A stretch of DNA of 9,247 nucleotides from the NCBI GenBank assembly GCA_030532815.1, contig JAUNKI010000072.1, positions 1 to 9,247 on the forward strand. The letters run 5' to 3'. The first letter of the stretch is position 1. Each line of letters opens with the position of its first letter. The translations under genes were made by a program, and so were the position numbers. Source of the stretch: Leptotrichiaceae bacterium. GTDB taxonomy: Bacteria; Fusobacteriota; Fusobacteriia; Fusobacteriales; Leptotrichiaceae. Positions 1 through 6,468 of the stretch are shown one piece after another. A model generated the notes under the pieces. That model did not search any database, had not been told where the DNA came from, and worked only from the letters and a program-made list of their open reading frames with translations.

Positions 1-15
1 GGAATGAGCGTAAAG

Positions 16-53
16 AAAAATCACTGTCTGAGCGAAGCGAGTTTGTGATTTTT
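16..53. other. Hairpin with 9-bp stem at the left edge
   Basis: Arms AAAAATCAC (16-24) and GTGATTTTT (45-53) are perfectly complementary around a 20-nt loop containing GAGCGAAGCGAG. The A-run before and T-run after make it resemble a bidirectional intrinsic terminator for a gene outside the window. It equally looks like the edge of a dispersed repeat, because related segments follow it. No gene within the window ends here. Confidence 0.4.
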
Positions 54-73
54 TAGCGAATGGAGTATTTTTG

Positions 74-103
74 AGTTAGAAATAATTTAGGTTGGTAGTT
101 TTT
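74..103. repeat. Dispersed repeat unit, copy 1 (about 30 bp)
   Basis: This segment matches 184-214 with a few substitutions and one indel. Both share AGAAATAATTT followed by TTGG and AGTTTTT. The two copies are about 110 bp apart. They look like degenerate copies of a noncoding repeat rather than coding sequence, since all frames nearby are interrupted. Confidence 0.55.
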
Positions 104-147
104 GCTAAGCTTTTTTCAAAAAGCGTAGAAAAGCCGATAGCAGGAGT

Positions 148-171
148 GTGAGGGCGGCGATGAGCCCTCAC
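148..171. repeat. Short hairpin GTGAGGGC/GCCCTCAC, partly duplicated at 380-396
   Basis: An 8-bp perfect stem (148-155 with 164-171) encloses the 8-nt loop GGCGATGA. Its right part, the 17 bases CGGCGATGAGCCCTCAC (155-171), recurs identically at 380-396, and both copies are followed by a similar A-rich run. The second copy lacks the left arm, so it cannot form the same hairpin. On the plus strand the stem is followed by A's, not T's, so it is not a plus-strand terminator. It is more likely part of a mobile or dispersed repeat. Confidence 0.55.
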
Positions 172-183
172 GGAAAAAAATAA

Positions 184-214
184 AGTTTAGAAATAATTTG
201 GATTGGCAGTTTTT
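184..214. repeat. Dispersed repeat unit, copy 2
   Basis: This is the second copy of the 74-103 repeat. It ends in GGCAGTTTTT (205-214), which is also inverted as AAAAACTGCC at 408-417. The MITE-like element therefore sits between two inverted 10-base flanks, which suggests that a pre-existing repeat was split by the insertion. Confidence 0.5.
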
Positions 215-218
215 TGGT

Positions 219-374
219 TCGGGGCTGTCTTATAAGTCAAAAATAATTCTCTAACTATAAGTATTATATATTTTTAAAAACTAAAAGATATTATTTTTAC
301 TCATTTTGTAAAAACAGAAAAATATATAAAAATTATGATTAAATATGTTTTTATACCTTATGAGACAGCCCCGA
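219..374. mobile_element. MITE-like element with near-perfect terminal inverted repeats
   Basis: The left end TCGGGGCTGTCTTATAAG (219-236) is the reverse complement of the right end CTTATGAGACAGCCCCGA (357-374) except for one base. The core between the GGGG and CCCC ends (221-372) is 152 bp, almost pure A/T inside, and has no open reading frame. Ends of the form GGGGCTGTCTCATAAG resemble those of full DDE-transposase insertion sequences, so the element is probably a non-autonomous derivative mobilised in trans. I cannot name the family with certainty. No clear target-site duplication is visible; the outermost TC/GA pair belongs to the inverted repeat or to a palindromic target. It lies downstream of the GRE operon and does not interrupt a gene that I can recognise. 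Confidence 0.7.
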
Positions 375-379
375 TATGA

Positions 380-410
380 CGGCGATGAGCCCTCACAGAA
401 AAAATATAAA
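380..410. repeat. Partial second copy of the CGGCGATGAGCCCTCAC repeat
   Basis: Bases 380-396 are identical to 155-171 and are followed by a similar A-rich stretch. It abuts the right end of the MITE-like element, consistent with the element lying inside, or between copies of, a dispersed repeat. Confidence 0.5.
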
Positions 411-417
411 AACTGCC

Positions 418-494
418 CTGAATGAACTTTGCACAAGTCCACCCAAGACAATTTTCTTCATCAAATTTATCAGGTATGTAATATAACTCATTAA
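418..494. other. Short spacer after the GRE gene, no recognisable feature
   Basis: I see no hairpin with a T-run here to terminate the minus-strand GRE transcript. On the minus strand one frame stays open from just beyond the GRE stop down to about base 360, with residues such as DEENCLGWTCAKF, but it has no start codon and I recognise no family. A 22-codon ATG-initiated frame in the same place has no ribosome binding site. It may be a decayed gene end or chance. Confidence 0.3.
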
Positions 495-2900
495 TTATAA
501 TTTCTGCTCAGTTCTTGAAATAATATCATTCTGAGTTGTTTTGTCCAATGTGACAAACTGTGCACAGTATCCCGCAACTCTTACTATAATATCCCTATGT
601 TTTTCAGGCTCACATTGAGCCGCTTTCAGTGTTTCTCCCGAAATAATATTAAACTGTATGTGCCAGCCTTTGGAAGCTATAAACGATTTTATAACATCTA
701 CGAACTTTTCAAACTGTTCAGGAGTTCTTACAAGTTCAGGAGAATATTTCTGATTCAACAGCTGTCCTCCCGTAATCATAAGAGTAGGAAGTTTATTTAC
801 CGAGTTTAGTACTGCAGTAGGTCCGTTCACATCCGTTCCCTGTGTAGGCGACCCTCCTTCAGCGGCAGGAGTATAGGCCTTTCTTCCGTCAGGAGTAGCA
901 CCGCTCACAGTTCCCATCGGAACATTTGAAGATATTCCCGAAGTCGAAACTCCGTAACCTCCGTTTTTCGGTCCTCTTCCGTATCTCGTATTATGATATT
1001 TCTGAATTTCATTTATATATGACCAGTAAATATTTTCTGCAAATTCGTCTACTTCATCAATATCATTTCCGTATTTAGGCACTTCAAGGAGGATTTTTCT
1101 TATTCTTTCTCCTTCTTCTCCTGCGTAGTCATTCTGCAATGCATTGTACACTTCTTCCTTCGTCAGTATTTTCGCGTCATATACTAATGTCTTTAAAGCA
1201 TAAAGAGAATTTGCCGCATTGGCTATTCCCACCTGAAGTCCCGAAACGATATCATAAACCGCTCCTCCTTCTTTTGCCGTAAGTCCTCTTTCTATACAGT
1301 TATCTACAAGACTTGACAGAAGTATATCAGGAAATTCCTCCAAGTGAGTATCGGCAAGAGTATCAAGAGCCACTGTCAGTTTCGTATAGTGTTTTATATG
1401 ATTTTCCCACGCTTTCCACAAATCCTCATAAGTTTCAAAATCAGTTAGTTTTCCCTGTCCTTTTAACATCTGAAGCCCTGTTCTGTTATCATATCCGTCA
1501 TTCAGAACAAGCTCGGTAGCTTTCACAAGGTTCAGGAAAGTCATTCCCGTACATCTGTATCCCCATTTACCCGGAACCGCCACTTCCACACAGCCTACCA
1601 TAGTATAGTCATAGGCATCCCTAAAGTCCACTCCTTTATTCAGAAGAGCCGGAATTATTATTTCATCAGTATGCATGGCTGGCATTCCGTATCCCGTAGC
1701 GGCAACAGAAGCACATTCTCTTATAAATCTTTCAGGAGAATTTACGTGATATCTCACTGCAAGATTAGGCTGTGTCAGCTTATTTTCTCCCACACTTTCC
1801 AATATCAGATAACTCAGTTCATTTGTACAGTCTTTTCCGTTAGGTTTTGATCCTCCCAAAGTCACGTTCTGATAAGTCGGATAACCTGCACCGTAACCTG
1901 AATGTGAAGTGGATCTCACTTTTATCACTGAATACAGTTTTACCCAAAGACACTGTAACAGCTCTTTTGCAAATTCCCTTTCCACATTTCCGTCAATTAT
2001 ATCCTGTTTATATAAAGGATACAGATACTGATCCACTCTTCCCAATGAAGCCGAATGTCCGTTACTTTCTATCTGTATTACAAGATGAATGAACCATATT
2101 GCCTGTACTCCTTCCCAAAATGTTTCTGCAGGATTTTCAGGAACTTTTAGACAGTTTTCATGAATTTGAAGCAGTTCTTTTTTTCTTGTTTCATCTTTTT
2201 CAGACTGAGCAAGTTTCAGTGCCAGATCAGCGTATCTGTGAGCAAAGTTTATAACCGCTTCTGCCACGATTTCCACTGATTTAAGGAAATCCACTTTATT
2301 ATATCCTCCATATACGGTTATATCTATTTTTTCCCTTGCTTCCCTTGCTTCTTCTATTACTCCTCTTAACCCTTTATTCAGAACTTTTTCAAAAGACGGA
2401 ACTATATGACCGTCTCCTGATGTCATATTTCCTTCTCCGTGAATTATTTTCACAATTCCCGCTTCTCTTATTTCCTGAGGCATTTGTGCAAAGGCTCTGT
2501 CCTTCAGAGTTTTCCCTCTCCACCATTCACAAATCTCAAGCATTTCAGGTATTTCTTCCTCAGGAATACGAAATTTATCTCCGTCTCTTGAATCAAAATT
2601 TCCTTTTTCCTTAAGTTCATCTGCAATCCAATCTACGGCATATTCCGGAAAGAAAGGTGCCGTTCTTTCATCAACAGACTGATTTCCCGCTATAAGCTCA
2701 CCGTCTTTTATGTATATTGTCATATTTTCGAGAATTTCCTTCACTGCATAAGCTCTTACAAGGTATTTGGATTTTCCTTCATGTTCCTTGTAAGCTTTTG
2801 TAAGCAGTCTCCCTCTTTCCACACTGACTCCAGGAAATTTGGATAATGCCGATTCTCTAAGTTTCTTTACTCTTTCACTTTTCAAGATATACTCTCTCAT
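495..2900 (-). CDS. ybiW: Glycyl radical enzyme, YbiW type: probable 1,5-anhydroglucitol-6-phosphate dehydratase
   Basis: This is a complete 801-residue member of the pyruvate formate-lyase-like glycyl radical enzymes. The catalytic thiyl cysteine and its acid/base glutamate are C437 and E439 in GCVE. The radical glycine is G777 in RVAGYCAQF near the C-terminus. From memory it aligns along its length with E. coli YbiW (810 aa). Shared landmarks include FFPEY (83-87), EGNMTSGD (156-163), QIESNGHS (276-283), PGKWGYRCTGM after the active-site loop, and KYGNDID (609-615). YbiW cleaves the ring C-O bond of 1,5-anhydroglucitol 6-phosphate to give 1-deoxyfructose 6-phosphate. The WGYRCTG loop argues against the paralogue PflD, which uses the anhydromannitol phosphate. 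The enzyme is cytoplasmic and oxygen-sensitive. GGAGGG (2908-2913) lies 7 nt before the ATG. It is cotranscribed 86 bp downstream of its activase. The cysteine two residues after G777, where YbiW has serine, is unusual. Family assignment is sure; substrate is inferred. Confidence 0.9.
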   Translation of the reverse strand: MREYILKSERVKKLRESALSKFPGVSVERGRLLTKAYKEHEGKSKYLVRAYAVKEILENMTIYIKDGELIAGNQSVDERTAPFFPEYAVDWIADELKEKGNFDSRDGDKFRIPEEEIPEMLEICEWWRGKTLKDRAFAQMPQEIREAGIVKIIHGEGNMTSGDGHIVPSFEKVLNKGLRGVIEEAREAREKIDITVYGGYNKVDFLKSVEIVAEAVINFAHRYADLALKLAQSEKDETRKKELLQIHENCLKVPENPAETFWEGVQAIWFIHLVIQIESNGHSASLGRVDQYLYPLYKQDIIDGNVEREFAKELLQCLWVKLYSVIKVRSTSHSGYGAGYPTYQNVTLGGSKPNGKDCTNELSYLILESVGENKLTQPNLAVRYHVNSPERFIRECASVAATGYGMPAMHTDEIIIPALLNKGVDFRDAYDYTMVGCVEVAVPGKWGYRCTGMTFLNLVKATELVLNDGYDNRTGLQMLKGQGKLTDFETYEDLWKAWENHIKHYTKLTVALDTLADTHLEEFPDILLSSLVDNCIERGLTAKEGGAVYDIVSGLQVGIANAANSLYALKTLVYDAKILTKEEVYNALQNDYAGEEGERIRKILLEVPKYGNDIDEVDEFAENIYWSYINEIQKYHNTRYGRGPKNGGYGVSTSGISSNVPMGTVSGATPDGRKAYTPAAEGGSPTQGTDVNGPTAVLNSVNKLPTLMITGGQLLNQKYSPELVRTPEQFEKFVDVIKSFIASKGWHIQFNIISGETLKAAQCEPEKHRDIIVRVAGYCAQFVTLDKTTQNDIISRTEQKL

Positions 2901-2986
2901 AATCTTTCCCTCCGATATATTTTATTTTCTTTATTTACTTTAATTTACAGTATATTTATGCCCTCTTTTTAATGTCGAATTTAATT

Positions 2987-3778
2987 TTACTGATTTATTC
3001 TTGCCTTTACGCCTATTTCTTTCATAAGTTCAACGGCTTCTTCCAATTCTTCCTTGGTATGTTTCACCAAAGTCGGCATAAGATAGGGTCTTCTAAGCTT
3101 CCTGTATTTTTCAAGACCCATTGTGTGATACGGCAGTATATCCACCTCCAACAGATTTATGCTTTTCAGAAACTCCGCCGTTGCAGTTATGTTTTCCCTG
3201 TCGTCATTTACTCCTTTTATAAAGGGAAATCTCATTATAATATTTTTATGCCACTTTGAAAGCTTTTCAAGATTTTCCAATATAATTTCATTGGAAACGG
3301 CGGTATACTGTTTATGTTTTTCGTTATTCATATGTTTTATATCAAACAAAACCGTATCCGTAAGTTTTGCAAGACTTTCAAATTCCTCGTAATTTCCGAA
3401 TCCCGTAGTTTCAATGGCTGTACCTATATATTCTTCTTTCAGTTTTTCAAAAAGTTTTATAACGAACTTTGCGTTTACAAGGACTTCTCCTCCGCTTAAA
3501 GTAACTCCTCCTCCTGATTTTCTGTAAAACTTCTCATCTTTCATCACTTCTTTAAATACTTCATTTAAAGTCATTTTTTTTGCCACTTCGGGCAGTTTTC
3601 CGGTAATAGGACAGACAGCTCCGTAATCCCAGTAAACTTCATTTTCAATTTTCTGTGTTTCAGGATTTGAACACCATAAACATCTTAACGGGCACCCTTT
3701 TAAATATACTACCGTTCTTATACCGGGACCATCAAAAGTTGCTCCTCTTTCTATTGCAGTAACAAGTGCTTCTTCCAT
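2987..3778 (-). CDS. ybiY: Glycyl radical enzyme activating enzyme (radical SAM), short form
   Basis: This 263-residue radical SAM protein abstracts hydrogen from the glycine of its partner, probably G777 of the adjacent enzyme, using a [4Fe-4S] cluster and S-adenosylmethionine. The cluster ligands are C29, C33 and C36 in the CxxxCxxC motif. The family pattern FDGPGIRTVVYLKGCP precedes it. The SAM-contacting GGGVTLSGGE is at 89-98, DIKH at 146-149 and LPYH at 215-218. Many activases of this branch are about 300 residues, with a cysteine-rich ferredoxin-like insert after SNPE. Here that insert is reduced to about 25 residues with a single cysteine (C56), so no auxiliary iron-sulfur cluster is expected. 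Only a weak purine-rich AGAGAG tract serves as ribosome binding site, but the start fits the family N-terminus. It is first in the operon, whereas E. coli has ybiW before ybiY. Confidence 0.93.
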   Translation of the reverse strand: MEEALVTAIERGATFDGPGIRTVVYLKGCPLRCLWCSNPETQKIENEVYWDYGAVCPITGKLPEVAKKMTLNEVFKEVMKDEKFYRKSGGGVTLSGGEVLVNAKFVIKLFEKLKEEYIGTAIETTGFGNYEEFESLAKLTDTVLFDIKHMNNEKHKQYTAVSNEIILENLEKLSKWHKNIIMRFPFIKGVNDDRENITATAEFLKSINLLEVDILPYHTMGLEKYRKLRRPYLMPTLVKHTKEELEEAVELMKEIGVKARINQ

Positions 3779-3821
3779 AAACTATCTTCTCTCTCTCTTA
3801 AAAAATCATTTATGCTTTAAA

Positions 3822-3846
3822 GTTTCGTTTTGTTTCGATATATTTC
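3822..3846 (-). promoter_or_regulatory. Candidate DeoR-family operator 1 (three GAAA boxes, 10-bp period)
   Basis: Read on the minus strand, GAAA boxes sit at 3846-3843, 3836-3833 and 3826-3823, each exactly 10 bp from the next. The array begins one base downstream of the -10 element of the activase promoter and covers the expected transcription start, the usual place for a repressor. DeoR-family regulators commonly bind direct repeats of GAAA/TTTC spaced near one helical turn. The 14-base core GAAATATATCGAAA recurs in operator 2. The DeoR-family gene at 6827-7576 is the obvious candidate binder; this pairing is inference. Confidence 0.65.
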
Positions 3847-3875
3847 ATAATACATTATTTATCATTTATTGTCAA
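3847..3875 (-). promoter_or_regulatory. Near-consensus sigma-70 promoter for the activase-GRE operon
   Basis: On the minus strand TTGACA (3875-3870) is followed after exactly 17 bp by TATTAT (3852-3847). Transcription should start near 3840, inside operator 1, leaving a leader of about 60 nt before the activase ATG. A strong promoter with an operator over its start site suggests high expression when the repressor is released. Confidence 0.75.
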
Positions 3876-3895
3876 CAAAAATTTTTAAAATTTTA

Positions 3896-3924
3896 TAGAC
3901 TTCTTAAAGTAAATATGTTAATAT
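3896..3924 (+). promoter_or_regulatory. Candidate promoter for the fsa gene (weak)
   Basis: TAGACT (3896-3901), 17 bp and TAATAT (3919-3924) match the consensus at four positions each and would place the start near 3931, just before operator 2. An alternative uses TTGTCA (3869-3874), which overlaps the -35 of the divergent promoter, with TTTATA 17 bp or TATAGA 19 bp downstream. Neither is clear-cut. Confidence 0.3.
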
Positions 3925-3935
3925 TAAAACATGAT

Positions 3936-3960
3936 CAAAATAAAACGAAATATATCGAAA
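3936..3960 (+). promoter_or_regulatory. Candidate DeoR-family operator 2
   Basis: On the plus strand CAAAA (3936), CGAAA (3946) and CGAAA (3956) repeat every 10 bp. The sequence GAAATATATCGAAA (3947-3960) is identical to the core of operator 1, but points the other way, about 114 bp from it. Each array therefore faces its own divergent transcript. The same regulator probably controls fsa and the activase-GRE operon together. Confidence 0.6.
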
Positions 3961-4005
3961 TATAAAATGTTATTATTTTGAAAAAATTTAAACAAAGAAA
4001 GGAGC

Positions 4006-4030
4006 GGTAAAACTCTTTACAGGAGTTACC
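4006..4030 (+). promoter_or_regulatory. Hairpin between the Shine-Dalgarno-like site and the fsa start
   Basis: GGTAA (4006-4010) pairs with TTACC (4026-4030), and CTC (4013-4015) with GAG (4023-4025), leaving a 2-nt bulge and a 7-nt loop. The good site AAAGGAG ends at 4004, 37 nt before the ATG, too far for normal use; folding the hairpin would shorten this to about 12 nt. The second site AGGAG (4021-4025) is 16 nt away and would be buried in the stem. The fold may therefore affect translation of fsa. Confidence 0.35.
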
Positions 4031-4041
4031 GGATAAATTTT

Positions 4042-4758
4042 ATGGAATATTTTTTAGATACGGCAAATTTGGACGCCATTAAAAAAATCAATGATATTTT
4101 CCCTTTAACAGGAGTAACTACCAACCCTTCAATCATTGCAAAAGAAAAAAGAAATTTCAAGGATATCATAAATGATATTTACGACATTATAGGAAAAGAC
4201 AAAATAGTACATGCTCAGGCTGTAGGGCATACTGCAGATATTATAATTAAAGAAGTAAATTTATTAAGAGATATGTTCGGAGAAAATTTCTATACGAAAA
4301 TTCCTGTAACGGCAGAAGGAATAAAAGCCATGAAAATACTGACAAAAGACGGACACAAAATAACTGCTACAGGAATACTTTCAGCTCAGCAGATTATAAT
4401 GGCGGCAGAAGCCGGAGCCGAATATATGGCTCCTTATATAAACAGATCCGACAATATAGGAGAAAGCGGCACGGAAATAGTCAGAGAAGCTTTTATAATA
4501 CTGGAAACTGTTAAAAAGACAGATGAAGAATGCCTGAAAAGATACAAAAGAATTTTTGAACCGAAAATTCTCGGAGCTTCCTTTAAAAATGTAAGACAGG
4601 TTCATGAAACGATGCTTGCAGGTTCAAAATCAGTTACCGTATCCCCTGATATTTTTGAAAGACTTATATATCATCCTTACACGGACTGGAGTATGGATAC
4701 ATTTAATTCCGACTGGGAAAAGGTATACGGAGACAAAACTCTTCTGGATTTACTGTAA
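4042..4758 (+). CDS. fsa: Fructose-6-phosphate aldolase-type transaldolase (Fsa/TalC family)
   Basis: This 238-residue protein belongs to the small transaldolase subfamily that includes E. coli FsaA and FsaB (220 aa). The Schiff-base lysine is K86 in KIPVTAEG. TTNPS lies at 26-30, Q59 sits at the FsaA glutamine position, and AEYMAPYINR (126-135) contains Y132, equivalent to FsaA Y131. LGASFKNVRQ (177-186) and the C-terminal SDWEKVYG complete the family pattern. Fsa enzymes cleave or form bonds with dihydroxyacetone or hydroxyacetone as donor. In the proposed pathway it would split 1-deoxyfructose 6-phosphate into glyceraldehyde 3-phosphate and hydroxyacetone. The extra length is mostly a charged insertion around 157-174, absent from FsaA. 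An in-frame stop at 3979-3981 and no upstream ATG fix the start at MEYFLDT, matching the family. It is transcribed divergently from the radical enzyme operon. Transaldolase activity proper is less likely given the size and context. Confidence 0.88.
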   Translation: MEYFLDTANLDAIKKINDIFPLTGVTTNPSIIAKEKRNFKDIINDIYDIIGKDKIVHAQAVGHTADIIIKEVNLLRDMFGENFYTKIPVTAEGIKAMKILTKDGHKITATGILSAQQIIMAAEAGAEYMAPYINRSDNIGESGTEIVREAFIILETVKKTDEECLKRYKRIFEPKILGASFKNVRQVHETMLAGSKSVTVSPDIFERLIYHPYTDWSMDTFNSDWEKVYGDKTLLDLL

Positions 4759-4771
4759 TTTTGAATTAACA

Positions 4772-4793
4772 GAAATTTAATTGTTTAAATTTC
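4772..4793 (+). terminator. Possible weak terminator after fsa (A/T-rich hairpin)
   Basis: GAAATTTAA (4772-4780) and TTAAATTTC (4785-4793) form a perfect 9-bp stem around TTGT, 14 nt after the fsa stop. The stem has only one G-C pair and the following tract is T-rich but interrupted, so termination would be weak and read-through into cstA is plausible. Confidence 0.3.
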
Positions 4794-4933
4794 AATATTG
4801 CTTATTTTTACTTTATTATTATTTTCATTTATTAATAAAGAATTTATCAGAAATTTATTATATGTTTTAACTAAACACAATGTAATAAATACTTAGAAAT
4901 CATATTACTGCTATTCTCAAAATCTTCATGCCC

Positions 4934-4961
4934 TTGTATTTTTTAAAAAACGGGGTATTAT
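4934..4961 (+). promoter_or_regulatory. Candidate promoter for cstA
   Basis: TTGTAT (4934-4939), a 16-bp spacer and TATTAT (4956-4961) place transcription near 4968. The rest of the 249-bp fsa-cstA spacer is A/T-rich, with no GAAA array like those in the divergent region. This suggests cstA can be expressed apart from fsa and outside that operator. Confidence 0.4.
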
Positions 4962-4994
4962 TATATTAAAGGAGTAAAAAATAACTTTTTTAAT

Positions 4995-5000
4995 GGAGGT
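4995..5000 (+). promoter_or_regulatory. Ribosome binding site that decides the cstA start
   Basis: GGAGGT ends 7 nt before the ATG at 5008. The earlier in-frame ATG at 4993 overlaps this site, and its nearest alternative, AAAGGAG (4968-4974), is 18 nt upstream. Initiation at 5008 is therefore favoured. Confidence 0.75.
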
Positions 5001-5007
5001 AGTAAAT

Positions 5008-6468
5008 ATGATTTCTTTTATTCTGTCAATTATTGCTCTCATATTAGGGTATATATTTTACGGTAAAATTGTAGAAAAAATTTTCGGAATTGAACCCGGA
5101 AGACCCACTCCTGCAATTGAATTCAAAGATGGTGTCGATTATGTGGAACTGAGTACTCCGAAGTCTTTTCTCATACAGTTTCTCAACATTGCCGGAACAG
5201 GTCCCATATTCGGAGCAATTGCGGGAGCTTTATGGGGACCTGCAGCTTTTCTGTGGATTGTTTTCGGATGTATTTTCGGAGGAGCCGTCCATGATTTCCT
5301 CATAGGAATGCTCTCATTGAGAGCCAAAGGAAGCAATATCGGTGAAATAGTCGGTGAAAATCTCGGAAAGACAATGCAGCAGATTATGCGTATTTTTTCC
5401 ATAGTTCTGTTACTTCTCGTAGGAGTAGTATTTGTAAAATCTCCTGCAGATATATTATCAAATTTAACAAAAATCGATGTAATGATATTTACGGTAGCTA
5501 TTATAATATACTATATACTCGCAACTGTTCTTCCCATTGATAAAATCATAGCAAGAATATATCCCCTCTTCGGATTTGCTCTGCTGTTCATGGCTGTAGG
5601 TATAGGTGGGATGCTTATATACGGAAGTCTGAAAGGAGATTTTGTCATTCCTGAACTTACCGAAGTTTTTAAAGGAAATCCGCATCCCAAAGGAACTTCC
5701 TTATTCCCGTACTTGTTTATTTCCATCGCCTGCGGTGCAGTAAGCGGTTTTCACGCTACTCAGACACCTATGATAGCCCGTTGTATAAAAAATGAAACAG
5801 AAGCAAGAAAAGTATTTTACGGAGCCATGATTGCAGAAGGTGTTGTTGCACTTATATGGGCTGCCGCTGCAATGACCGTATTCGGCGGAATTAAGGAACT
5901 GGCAGCTGTAGGTTCACCTGCCGTAGTAGTTAACAAAGCTTCTTATCAGCTTTTAGGTATTCTCGGTGCTTTCCTTGCAGTACTCGGTGTCGTGGCATGT
6001 CCTATAACTTCGGGAGATACTGCATTCAGAGGTGCAAGACTTATAATTGCGGAAATTTTTAATATAAAGCAGGCTCCTGTCAAAAATCGTTTTTTAGTCG
6101 CTATTCCTTTATTTGCAGCAGGAATATACCTGACGACTATTGATTTCAACATTATATGGAGATATTTCGCATGGGCGAACCAGACACTGGCTACGATTGC
6201 ATTATGGACAGCAACTGTCTGGCTTGTTAAAAAAGGGAAAGCTTTCTGGATAGCATTATTCCCGTCCATGTTTATGACAATGGTAGTTACTTCATATATC
6301 GTTATCGCACCTGAAGGATTTGTAAGATTTTTCAAAAATGTTCCTGTACATACAATAGAAATGTACGGATTTATAATAGCGGGAATTGTTACGATAACAT
6401 GTACCGTCCTGCTGTTCATATATAAGAATAAAATCTCAAATGTATCGATTTCGGGAGCAAAGGCATAA
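5008..6468 (+). CDS. cstA: CstA-family carbon starvation/pyruvate-type transporter, short form
   Basis: This 486-residue polytopic membrane protein (491 if started at 4993) has about twelve hydrophobic segments. Family hallmarks, numbered from 5008, are GPIFGAIAGALWGP (65-78), GGAVHDF (91-97), HATQTPMIARCI (249-260), ITSGDTAFRGARL (333-345) and the late FAWANQTLATIAL (387-399). E. coli CstA and BtsT are about 700 residues and carry pyruvate, or peptides as first proposed for CstA. This protein is of the compact form found in many anaerobes and archaea, yet it keeps both the core and the C-terminal segment. It follows fsa on the same strand after 249 bp and converges with deoR across a shared terminator. 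Its substrate in this locus is unknown. Pyruvate is the safest family-based guess. Hydroxyacetone, a chemically similar three-carbon ketone of the proposed pathway, is only speculation. Confidence 0.85.
   Translation: MISFILSIIALILGYIFYGKIVEKIFGIEPGRPTPAIEFKDGVDYVELSTPKSFLIQFLNIAGTGPIFGAIAGALWGPAAFLWIVFGCIFGGAVHDFLIGMLSLRAKGSNIGEIVGENLGKTMQQIMRIFSIVLLLLVGVVFVKSPADILSNLTKIDVMIFTVAIIIYYILATVLPIDKIIARIYPLFGFALLFMAVGIGGMLIYGSLKGDFVIPELTEVFKGNPHPKGTSLFPYLFISIACGAVSGFHATQTPMIARCIKNETEARKVFYGAMIAEGVVALIWAAAAMTVFGGIKELAAVGSPAVVVNKASYQLLGILGAFLAVLGVVACPITSGDTAFRGARLIIAEIFNIKQAPVKNRFLVAIPLFAAGIYLTTIDFNIIWRYFAWANQTLATIALWTATVWLVKKGKAFWIALFPSMFMTMVVTSYIVIAPEGFVRFFKNVPVHTIEMYGFIIAGIVTITCTVLLFIYKNKISNVSISGAKA

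Noticed and set aside
148..180. Hairpin as a plus-strand terminator
   Set aside because: The stem is followed by an A-run instead of T's, and no plus-strand gene ends before it in the window.
74..410. CRISPR-like array suggested by short repeats
   Set aside because: The copies are few, degenerate and irregularly spaced, with no uniform spacers or cas genes.
364..496. Possible small minus-strand gene just after the GRE stop
   Set aside because: The longer frame has no start codon, the ATG-initiated 22-codon frame has no ribosome binding site, and both run into repeat sequence.
2972..3259. Plus-strand frames opposite the activase and GRE genes
   Set aside because: They are low-complexity shadows of well-supported minus-strand genes and lack family motifs or ribosome binding sites.
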